Shown: in pieces, positions 8,377 through 14,982 of the stretch
Layout of the letters: each line of letters starts with the position of its first letter
Numbering within the stretch: position 1 is the stretch's first letter
NCBI GenBank assembly: GCA_016789755.1
Contig: JAEUQG010000073.1
Coordinates: 1-39,290 of the forward strand
Direction: 5' to 3'
DNA: 39,290 nt
Source: Bryobacterales bacterium
Lineage (GTDB): Bacteria; Acidobacteriota; Terriglobia; Bryobacterales; Bryobacteraceae
Program-made: the position numbers and the translations under genes
The notes under the pieces: model-generated
What the model saw: only the letters and a program-made list of their open reading frames with translations
The model's database searches: none
Told to the model about the DNA's origin: nothing

Positions 8377-9519
8377 CTACAACGCCGCCCACGTCACCGT
8401 ATCCACACGCTCCAGCCGCATCCGCTCCAACGCAAACCGCCGCCCATCCTCCTCCCCGGCCGCCTCCGCCGCCTTCAAATGGACCGCCAGCCGGTTCGTT
8501 ACCCACAGCCGCCAGCTCTCCCGAGCCTCCCATTCCTCCGCCGCCGGATCCGATCCCCACGACACGAGCAGCGACTCTCCCACCGGAGCGCTGAACGGCA
8601 CCCCTTGCGCGGCGCATCCCGCCAACGACGCATCCGCCCGCTCCGCCGCCTCCAGCGCCTGCTCCCGGCTCACAAAATAGGCCACCGCCTTGTCCGGACG
8701 AAGCAGCCCCGCGGCATTTCGGCCCGTCTTGAAATTCCAGCAACCGCACCGGGTAATCGCCGCGAGGAACCCGCCAAACGACTCCCGCAACGCCTCCGGC
8801 CGCGGACTGAAATACACCTTGTAGGTCCGGGCCGCGCTCGCCGGCAGCCTCGCCTCCCGCCGCCGCCACGAGATCCATCCGTCGTTCTGCGCATCCACCG
8901 GCAATTCCTCCCACCCCGCCGGCACTCGCAACTCCCGCTTCACCGCTTCCCCATCCGGAAACAGTGCACGCCAATACGGCGTCAACGGCAGCCGGTTGTA
9001 AAAGTACATCCGAGCCGACACACGCCCCGCATCCAGGCTCCGCAGCGACGCCCCGTACGCCAGCGCCTCCGCCGAAAGCGCCGCCAGCGCGCACTGCGTC
9101 TTCACCGTATCTCTCGCACGCAGCACATGCGCCACCGCCCCCGGACCCGTGACCCAATTCCCCCCGCATTCCATCTCCAGAATCCCATCCAGCACGAGTT
9201 GCGCCACCCCTCGATTCACTTCCTCCCGCTCCCCCTGCAATGCAAACCCGGGCAACAACCCCGCCGTCTGCAGCGCATAGAAAAGCAGCGCCGTATCGCG
9301 GCACGCCGATTTCGCCCGCCACACCGTCCCTTCCCGCGGCATCAGCAGTCCGAACAACTCCGGATCGCGAGCCAGATCCTTCCACCGTTGCTGCTGCTCT
9401 CTCGTCAACCGCTCGAACGCCACCAGTTCGAACTCGGCGTTCGAGCGGAATCGGGCCCCAAGGACGTTGCGGATCTCACTGTCCTGGCTCTCGATTCTTT
9501 CCATCGTTGCTTCCGTCAT
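8377..9519 (-). CDS. HopA1-family putative phosphothreonine/phosphoserine lyase
   Basis: A 380-aa protein whose C-terminal part matches my recollection of the HopA1 effector family: a YKVYFSPRPEALRESF segment, FKTGRNAAGLLRPDKAVAYF, and GVPFSAPVGESLLVSWGSDP near the end. Class V lanthipeptide and thioamitide pathways use HopA1-like proteins with a separate kinase to dehydrate Ser/Thr, so I infer elimination of phosphate to Dha/Dhb. The N-terminal 150 residues (LVLDGILEMECGGNWVTG) may be a small winged-helix domain. The ATG at 9519 is preferred to that at 9534 because AAGGAGG lies 5 nt before it, and the upstream start would translate through the ribosome binding site. It lies 25 bp after the peptide gene and 37 bp before the kinase-cyclase gene. 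It is not a type III effector here: no secretion apparatus is present. Confidence 0.75.
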   Translation of the reverse strand: MTEATMERIESQDSEIRNVLGARFRSNAEFELVAFERLTREQQQRWKDLARDPELFGLLMPREGTVWRAKSACRDTALLFYALQTAGLLPGFALQGEREEVNRGVAQLVLDGILEMECGGNWVTGPGAVAHVLRARDTVKTQCALAALSAEALAYGASLRSLDAGRVSARMYFYNRLPLTPYWRALFPDGEAVKRELRVPAGWEELPVDAQNDGWISWRRREARLPASAARTYKVYFSPRPEALRESFGGFLAAITRCGCWNFKTGRNAAGLLRPDKAVAYFVSREQALEAAERADASLAGCAAQGVPFSAPVGESLLVSWGSDPAAEEWEARESWRLWVTNRLAVHLKAAEAAGEEDGRRFALERMRLERVDTVTWAAL

Positions 9520-9544
9520 TGGGGCCTCCTTCATTCACCGCAAG

Positions 9545-10045
9545 CTACTTCTTCTTCTTCAGCTCGTCCCGCCTCCGGGCCAGATCCTCCAAAGCCTCTC
9601 TCAGCTTGCCTTCGAGCAGTTCCACCTGCTCCAGAGTCTGCGGCTTCATTGCTTCCGCCGCCGCCTCTTCGGCCGCTTGCGCCGCCGCCAGTTCCGCCTT
9701 CATCCGTTCCCGGATGAGGCCCGGATCCAGCAAACCAGGATCGAAGATCGATCCTCCGCAAGGCTGCGATCCGCCCGCGCACGGCTGCGATCCGCCTACG
9801 CAAGGCAGCGAACCGCCCGGACACGGTATCGAACCCACCTGCGTGCAATACAGCGTGCAGGGCACCAGGGTGTGGTTGAAGTGGCAACTGATCGCGTATG
9901 AGCAGCCGAAATGGCAACTGATCGCGAACGAACATCCAAAGTGGCAACTGAACCCGCGCGTGCAATGAAAATGGCACGTGATCAGTGTCGGGTACGGTTG
10001 CGGTTGCAGGACATCGATGAGAATATCCTTTACGCGAAAGGGCAT
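9545..10045 (-). CDS. Cys-rich repeat peptide, candidate lanthipeptide precursor
   Basis: A 166-aa protein with three parts. Residues 1-19 (MPFRVKDILIDVLQPQPYP) could be a short leader with a hydrophobic recognition motif. Residues 20-99 contain all 13 Cys: four 10-residue units of the form SCHFGCSFAI (23-62; the last is degenerate, with His58 where Cys is expected) and then four units of the form CxGGSxP (75-99). Residues 100-166 are Ala/Glu/Lys-rich and predicted helical or coiled-coil, ending KKKK. Ser/Thr sit a constant five positions before Cys in the first block and three before Cys in the second, which suits lanthionine rings. The start is supported by AAGGAG 8 nt upstream. It is the first gene of a tight operon with a lyase-like and a kinase-cyclase gene. 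Alternatives are a Cys-rich structural protein or a modified protein with a helical anchor. Confidence 0.75.
   Translation of the reverse strand: MPFRVKDILIDVLQPQPYPTLITCHFHCTRGFSCHFGCSFAISCHFGCSYAISCHFNHTLVPCTLYCTQVGSIPCPGGSLPCVGGSQPCAGGSQPCGGSIFDPGLLDPGLIRERMKAELAAAQAAEEAAAEAMKPQTLEQVELLEGKLREALEDLARRRDELKKKK
9749..9823 (-). repeat. 21-bp in-frame coding repeats (CxGGSxP units)
   Basis: Four copies of a 21-bp unit within the candidate precursor encode CPGGSLP, CVGGSQP, CAGGSQP and CGGS. Together with Ser72 just before the array, each Cys is preceded by a Ser three positions upstream. Confidence 0.8.
9860..9979 (-). repeat. 30-bp in-frame coding repeats (SCHFGCSFAI units)
   Basis: Four 30-bp units encode TCHFHCTRGF, SCHFGCSFAI, SCHFGCSYAI and SCHFNHTLVP. 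The outer two have diverged; the inner two are nearly identical in DNA, suggesting recent duplication or continuing expansion. Confidence 0.8.
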
Positions 10046-10053
10046 ACTGCTAT

Positions 10054-10059
10054 CTCCTT
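10054..10059 (-). promoter_or_regulatory. Shine-Dalgarno site fixing the precursor start
   Basis: AAGGAG on the minus strand, 8 nt before the ATG at 10045. The other two genes of this operon also have AAGGAG-type sites, at 5 and 9 nt spacing. This contrasts with several neighbouring genes that appear leaderless. Confidence 0.8.
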
Positions 10060-10110
10060 GGTTCGAAGACTTACCGCCCTTCGTGTGGGACCTTTGTGCT
10101 CTCCCAGACA

Positions 10111-10126
10111 GTACAAAGTGTTGTAC
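10111..10126. promoter_or_regulatory. Palindrome GTACAAAGTGTTGTAC, candidate operator
   Basis: Perfect 6-bp inverted repeat (GTACAA / TTGTAC) around a 4-bp spacer, 65 bp upstream of the peptide start codon. Size and symmetry suit a dimeric repressor site. No regulator gene lies next to it, so the cognate protein is unknown. Confidence 0.4.
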
Positions 10127-10350
10127 GCCGCGAACGCACTCCTCCGGTTAGAGGCGCCGCGCCCGCGGCCCGCGGAACAAACTGCGCTTCTGGAGCGAGC
10201 CGTTTCTGCCCACATCCAGGGTCATTGAAGTAGTGACAATTTCCCGAAAACCGTTACACCCGCAAAAAAACAATTTTCCGGCTAATATTTTCCACCGGCT
10301 CCATTTCTAACTCACGCACGCCGCAACCACCCACCCAACCCATCTAGCGT

Positions 10351-11256
10351 TCATCCAGCGCCGAAACCAAACACCCGCGCCGCCGTAACCCCTCTGATCT
10401 TCCCCCGCTCCCTCTCCCCCACGAAATCGAACATCTTCTCGAACACCTCCACCGCCTTCCCGAACTCCTCCATGTTATGCCCCAACCCGCCCCAGATCAT
10501 CCGGTCCGCCCCAAACGCCTCGTAGGTCCGCCGCACCAGCGGCTTCGCATCCAAATACGGATGCCCCTGCTTCGAGGAATACCTCCACCCCGAAAACTTC
10601 ATATACACCCGGGGCAACCTCGCCAGCGCCAGCACGTCCTCATACTCCGCCGCGGTCCCTTCTCCCGCCCGCGCCAGATGATCCAGCACCACCGTCACGC
10701 CCGCATTCGCCGCCGCCAACTCCCCAATCTGCTTCGCCCAGTGCGGAATGCAATGCATCTGAATCGCCAGCCTCATCTCCCCCGCCGCCGCCCACGTCTT
10801 CTTCATCTGCGGATGCCGCAAATCCCGGTCCCGGATCGCCCCCGCCACCGTCGCGGGCACCCCTGGTTTGCGATTAATATGCACCCGTAAAGCCACAATC
10901 CGCCCTGCATTTCGCCGCATTAACTCCGCCATCCGCCGCGGAGTCCCCGGATCCGTCGCGTCGAACAAGCACGTCCCCTTGAAAAATCCCTTCCGCGGCT
11001 CGTTGCGGAAACAATATTCCAGATACGCATGATCGTCCTGATACGGCTCCGGATGCACAATCACCGTATGGTCGATCTTCGCCTCCTCCACAAACTTGGC
11101 GTAAGCCTCCAGCGGCTGCGCCGCCGGCTTGTACACCGCGCTCTTGTGGTAGGCAAATCGCTTCTCGTCGAACAAATGCGTATGCGTGTCGATCAGCAGC
11201 CCCTTCGGCCGCGTCACCGCCATCGCCATCAGAAATTCCCGTCTCGTCGCCGCCAT
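10351..11256 (-). CDS. Amidohydrolase-2 family metal-dependent hydrolase
   Basis: A 301-aa TIM-barrel hydrolase of the amidohydrolase-2 (uronate isomerase/ACMSD-like) group. LIDTHTHLF supplies the HxH metal ligands (His25, His27). A mid-barrel QMHCIPHW and a later VVLDHLAR are consistent with further metal and active-site residues, and the protein ends ARVFGFG. The N-terminus MAATRREFLMAMAV resembles a short or degenerate Tat leader, so export is possible. The ATG at 11256 is preferred to the GTG at 11262 because a TATAGA box lies 8 nt before it. It is divergent from the receptor-like gene at 11431. Substrate unknown. Confidence 0.85.
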   Translation of the reverse strand: MAATRREFLMAMAVTRPKGLLIDTHTHLFDEKRFAYHKSAVYKPAAQPLEAYAKFVEEAKIDHTVIVHPEPYQDDHAYLEYCFRNEPRKGFFKGTCLFDATDPGTPRRMAELMRRNAGRIVALRVHINRKPGVPATVAGAIRDRDLRHPQMKKTWAAAGEMRLAIQMHCIPHWAKQIGELAAANAGVTVVLDHLARAGEGTAAEYEDVLALARLPRVYMKFSGWRYSSKQGHPYLDAKPLVRRTYEAFGADRMIWGGLGHNMEEFGKAVEVFEKMFDFVGERERGKIRGVTAARVFGFGAG

Positions 11257-11264
11257 CCCCACAG

Positions 11265-11270
11265 TCTATA
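11265..11270 (-). promoter_or_regulatory. Candidate -10 of the amidohydrolase
   Basis: TATAGA on the minus strand, 8 nt before the ATG at 11256. No clear -35. It fits the recurring short-distance promoter arrangement in this window. Confidence 0.3.
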
Positions 11271-11430
11271 CTCCCACCCGCGTCACCCGCAGCCACGGCC
11301 TCACCATGGTCAATGTTCGAGGACACCGTCCCCGGCTTCCGCGGTGAGAATTGCGAAGGCGAATCACCAACCCGCCATGCCACGGCTGCGCCTTTCCTGT
11401 GCCTCGTCATGCGATCCTGGATTTTGCCTC

Positions 11431-14046
11431 ATGTTCCGCACCTTGCTCTGGCTCCTGCTCGCAATCACCGCATGGGCCCAATCCAATCCGAAACCCGTTG
11501 AACCCGCTGAACCCGCCGGCGCTGACGCCGGGCCCGCTTCCCAACCTGCGAACGAAGACCTCCGCACGCAACTGAACCTCCTGGGCCAGACCGACGCCAA
11601 AAGCGGTGAAAGCCGCCGCAACGAAAACGTCCAATTCAATCTCATCGACAACAACGCTCTAAAAGAAATCAACCAGCGCCTGGGAGTCACGCCCACCGTC
11701 CTCAATGAATTTCAGCCCGAACGCAACTACTTCGGCTCGGAATTCGGCACCGCACCCGGCAGCACGATCCTCCTCGCTCCGAAACTTCGATCCCCTTGGC
11801 ACGGCGCACTCCACTGGATGCACCTCAACAGCATCGTCTCCGCCCGAGCCTTCTTCCAGGTGGGCCCCGTCAAGCCGGCCCGCGAGAACACCGCCGGCTT
11901 TTCCCTCACCGGACCCCTTTGGCGTGGCGCGCTCTTCACCGCCGACGCCACCCGCCAGCTCATCCGCGGCGTCGTCAACGGCAACGTGCAGGTTCCCGCC
12001 CTCGACGAACGCACCCCCCTCGCCACCGATCCCCTCGTCCGGGCCTTCGTCCTCCGCATCCTCGAGTCCTATCCCGCCCAGCTCCCCAACCGCCTCGACA
12101 TCGACGCCCGCATGCTGAACACCAACGCCCCGCAGCGCGTCAACAACGATAACGCCACCCTCCGCCTGGATCAATCGCTCGGCGCACACGGCAAGCTGCT
12201 TGCCACCTATTCGCATACTGCCGCCCGCGTCCAGGCGTTCCAACTCATCCGCGGCCAGAACCCCGACACCACCACCATGTCCCATCAAGCCGGCCTCCAG
12301 TGGCATCGCTCCTGGTCCGCCCGCACGCAAACCATCGCCGCCCTTCGATTCGACCGCACCCGCTCCCTCATCGTCCTGGAGAACAATGCCATCCCTTACC
12401 AGATCTTCACCAGCGGCCTTCTGCGCGCCATCAACGACAACAACGCCATCCCCATCGATCGCGTTCAGAACCTCTGGAAACCCGCCTTTCAAATGGTCCA
12501 CACCGCCGGGCGGCATCAACTGAAGGCCGGCTTCGAGTCGCTCCGCCGCCAGATGAACGGCCGTGAATCCGATGCTCACGTCAACGCCGTCGCGTTTTTC
12601 AACAACTACGGCAACACGACCATGACCAACCTCCGCCTCGGGCGCCCGTCCACCTTCTGGATCGCCCAGGGCAATCTCCATCGCGGCTACCGCAACTGGG
12701 ATCATTGGATCTATTTCTCCGATAGATGGACCGCCGGCTCGCGCCTCACGCTCTCCTTCAACCTCGGCTACCGGCCAACCACCCGCCCCATCGAAGTCAA
12801 CGCCATCGACCGCGTTCCCTACTACTCCGACACCAACAACTTCGGCCCGTCGCTGGGCATCGCCTGGCGGTTGCACCCCGCCTGGGGCGTCTTCCGCGCG
12901 GCCTACGGACTCCACTACGGCGAGATCTTCCCCGTCACCTTTCAGCAGATCCGCTTCAATCCGCCCAATAACAACAAGGCCGTTATTCAGGACCCCGACA
13001 TCTTCCGCATTCTCAACGGCGGCTACGACATCAAGGCCAACCCGCCCAAACAATCGGTTTTCTACGACTACCAGCCGAACCTCGCCAGCCCCTACTCCCA
13101 GCAATACAACTTCGCGTGGGAGCTCTCGCCCGCCCGCGACTTCACCTGGCAGGTCGCCTACGCCGGCAGCCGCTCCATCAAAGTGCTCAATCATTGGTAT
13201 CAGAACCGCGCCCACCCGGTCCCCGGCATCGCTCTTACCACGGCCACGGTCGATGCCCGCCGCGCGATGCAAACCCTAGGCGAAGTGCGCCGCGTCATGA
13301 ACGCCTCGCGCGGCTATTTCGATGCGTTCCGCACCACCCTCACTTCGCGCGGATACCGGGGCCTGACCATCGAAACGTCTTACTCGTTCAGCAAAGCCAT
13401 CGACCTTGGCGGCGACTACACCAACACCGCGCACGACGTCGACTCATTCCGCTACCGCAGCCAGGGCGAATTCGATGTCGCCGGCGACCTCCGCGGCCTC
13501 AGCCGCTTCGATTCTCCGCACGCCTTGCTCATCAAGGCCGACTACCGGCTCCCCGCTTTCACGCGCTCGCGCTGGGCCGGCCGCTGGCAACTCGACTCCG
13601 TCACGCTGTTCAAAACGGGCACTCCCTTCAACATCAACACCGGCTCGGATGCCCCGGGGTTCGGCAACGTCGACGGCATCAGCGGCGACCGTCCCAACAT
13701 CGTCGATGCTTCCATCCTCGGCCGCACGATCTCCCACCCCGACCTCTCGCGTCAGCAATTGCCCCGCTCCGCCTTCAGCTTCATCCAACCCGGCCAGCCG
13801 CGCGGCAGCCTCGGGCGCCACGTTTTCCGCCGCGCCTCCATCCGCAACTGGAACGCCGGCCTCACCGGCCAGTGGGCGCTCGCCGGCGACTGGCTCATGT
13901 CCTTCCGCGCCGAATCCATCAACCTCTCCAACACCCCCCAATTCGCCGAGCCGGGCATCACCCTCACCGACCCCAACTTCGGAGTCATCACCAACACTCT
14001 CAACGACGGCCGCACCTTCCGTCTCACGCTCCGGTTCACCCGATGA
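11431..14046 (+). CDS. TonB-dependent receptor-like outer-membrane protein
   Basis: An 871-aa protein with a signal peptide (MFRTLLWLLLAITAWAQ), then a Pro/Ala-rich linker and a long beta-rich region that matches acidobacterial Oar-like receptors: SPYSQQYNFAWE, VAYAGSR, LTIETSYSFSKAIDLGGD, DSPHALLIKADYRLP, and a C-terminus ending in an aromatic/basic strand (RLTLRFTR). Unlike the receptor at 36050 it lacks the N-terminal carboxypeptidase-regulatory domain and a recognisable TonB box. The frame remains open upstream to 11029, but the signal peptide sets the start at 11431. Its stop overlaps the next start as ATGA, so it should be co-translated with the pseudouridine synthase. Ligand unknown. 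Confidence 0.82.
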   Translation: MFRTLLWLLLAITAWAQSNPKPVEPAEPAGADAGPASQPANEDLRTQLNLLGQTDAKSGESRRNENVQFNLIDNNALKEINQRLGVTPTVLNEFQPERNYFGSEFGTAPGSTILLAPKLRSPWHGALHWMHLNSIVSARAFFQVGPVKPARENTAGFSLTGPLWRGALFTADATRQLIRGVVNGNVQVPALDERTPLATDPLVRAFVLRILESYPAQLPNRLDIDARMLNTNAPQRVNNDNATLRLDQSLGAHGKLLATYSHTAARVQAFQLIRGQNPDTTTMSHQAGLQWHRSWSARTQTIAALRFDRTRSLIVLENNAIPYQIFTSGLLRAINDNNAIPIDRVQNLWKPAFQMVHTAGRHQLKAGFESLRRQMNGRESDAHVNAVAFFNNYGNTTMTNLRLGRPSTFWIAQGNLHRGYRNWDHWIYFSDRWTAGSRLTLSFNLGYRPTTRPIEVNAIDRVPYYSDTNNFGPSLGIAWRLHPAWGVFRAAYGLHYGEIFPVTFQQIRFNPPNNNKAVIQDPDIFRILNGGYDIKANPPKQSVFYDYQPNLASPYSQQYNFAWELSPARDFTWQVAYAGSRSIKVLNHWYQNRAHPVPGIALTTATVDARRAMQTLGEVRRVMNASRGYFDAFRTTLTSRGYRGLTIETSYSFSKAIDLGGDYTNTAHDVDSFRYRSQGEFDVAGDLRGLSRFDSPHALLIKADYRLPAFTRSRWAGRWQLDSVTLFKTGTPFNINTGSDAPGFGNVDGISGDRPNIVDASILGRTISHPDLSRQQLPRSAFSFIQPGQPRGSLGRHVFRRASIRNWNAGLTGQWALAGDWLMSFRAESINLSNTPQFAEPGITLTDPNFGVITNTLNDGRTFRLTLRFTR

Positions 14047-14948
14047 ATCCACTTACCTACTCCATCGACGACGCGGCGGCGGGCAAACGCCTCGACCTCT
14101 TCCTCAAGATCCAGCTTCCTGACCGCAGCCGCGCCCAGCTCCAGGATTGGATCAAAGACTCGAAGGTCCTCCTCAACGGCCAGAAGGTCAAGACCGGCCA
14201 TCTTCTCAAGTGCGGCGACAGGGTCACCGTCACGCCCGTCGAGCGTCCGCCGCTTGCCGCCCAAGCCGAAGACCTGCCCGTCGCGGTGCTCTATCGGGAC
14301 GAAGCCGTCATCGCCGTCGATAAGCCCGCGGGCATGGTTGTCCACTCCGGCGCGGGAGTTCATTCCGGAACGCTTGTCAACGCCCTGCTGCATCACTTCG
14401 GCCAACTGTCCAGCACCGGAGGCGAAGACCGCCCCGGCATCGTCCACCGCCTCGACAAGCTCACCAGCGGCGTCCTCCTCGTCGCCCGCAACGATGCCGC
14501 ACACCAACACCTGGCCGCTCAGTTCTCTGGCCGCGAAGTGGAAAAGACGTACATCGCCCTCGTCGAAGGGACCGTGCCCAAGGACTCCGGCCGCATCGAC
14601 AAACCCATTGCCCGCGACCCCGCCAAGCGCATCAAGATGACCGTCCGTCTCGACCGCGGCCGCACCGCCTGGAGCGAATACCGCGTCCTGCGCCGCTTGG
14701 CAAAGTACACTCTCCTCGAGGTCACCATCGGCACCGGCCGCACCCATCAGATCCGGGTCCATCTCTCTTCCATCGGCCACCCCGTCGCCGGCGACCGGCT
14801 CTACGGCGCCGCCTCCCAGCCGGACAAGGAGCGCTTCTTCCTCCACGCCTTGCGCATCCGCTTCACTTCGCCGGCCACGCGGCAGCCTGTCACTGTCGAA
14901 GCTCCGCTGCCCCCGGAACTCGAACAATGGCTCGCTTCGCTTCAATAA
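14043..14948 (+). CDS. rluD: RluD-family 23S rRNA pseudouridine synthase
   Basis: A 301-aa enzyme converting uridine to pseudouridine in large-subunit rRNA. An S4 RNA-binding domain occupies residues 14-60 (KRLDLFLKIQ, VLLNGQKVKTGHLL). The RluA/RluD catalytic domain follows, with the hallmark HRLDKLTSG (catalytic Asp138), then RTAWSEYRVL, TGRTHQIRVHL and GHPVAGDRLYG. Length and domain order match RluD/YlyB proteins. The ATG at 14043 overlaps the receptor stop by 4 nt (ATGA). Such coupling of an rRNA modification gene to an outer-membrane receptor is odd. The exact target uridines cannot be told from sequence, so the symbol is a family-level assignment. Confidence 0.9.
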   Translation: MNPLTYSIDDAAAGKRLDLFLKIQLPDRSRAQLQDWIKDSKVLLNGQKVKTGHLLKCGDRVTVTPVERPPLAAQAEDLPVAVLYRDEAVIAVDKPAGMVVHSGAGVHSGTLVNALLHHFGQLSSTGGEDRPGIVHRLDKLTSGVLLVARNDAAHQHLAAQFSGREVEKTYIALVEGTVPKDSGRIDKPIARDPAKRIKMTVRLDRGRTAWSEYRVLRRLAKYTLLEVTIGTGRTHQIRVHLSSIGHPVAGDRLYGAASQPDKERFFLHALRIRFTSPATRQPVTVEAPLPPELEQWLASLQ

Positions 14949-14982
14949 CCGTCCAAGCCGCAGGGAAGGGCTCAGCCTCTGT
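14949..14982. other. Point of abrupt strand-composition switch
   Basis: In this 34-bp gap between convergent genes the plus strand changes from strongly C-rich to strongly G-rich. The change holds for genes on both strands, especially at third codon positions. No gene, DnaA-box cluster or terminator is recognisable in it. Confidence 0.7.

Larger units (their letters stand above)
10046..10350 (-). other. Leader region upstream of the RiPP operon
   Basis: A 305-bp gap between the amidohydrolase stop and the Cys-rich peptide, both on the minus strand. It holds the ribosome binding site at 10054-10059, a palindrome at 10111-10126 and a very GC-rich patch at 10151-10174. The part furthest upstream (10225-10300) is markedly AT-richer, with runs of A on the plus strand. 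I could not assign a convincing -35/-10 pair. Short frames here lack support. Confidence 0.5.

Noticed and set aside
8377..9519. Type III secretion effector HopA1
   Set aside because: Family name only; there are no secretion-system genes, and the context with a kinase-LanC protein points to RiPP dehydration.
9531..9977. Alternative minus-strand frame through the Cys-rich peptide gene (148 codons)
   Set aside because: It lacks a ribosome binding site and motif; the frame starting at 10045 has AAGGAG, a plausible leader and regular Cys repeats.
11029..11430. N-terminal extension of the receptor-like protein at 11431
   Set aside because: The extension overlaps the divergent amidohydrolase and is Arg/His-rich shadow sequence; a clear signal peptide begins at 11431.
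14949..14982. Possible replication origin
   Set aside because: Skew direction fits, but the gap is 34 bp with no DnaA boxes, AT-rich unwinding region or dnaA/dnaN; kept only as a composition breakpoint.
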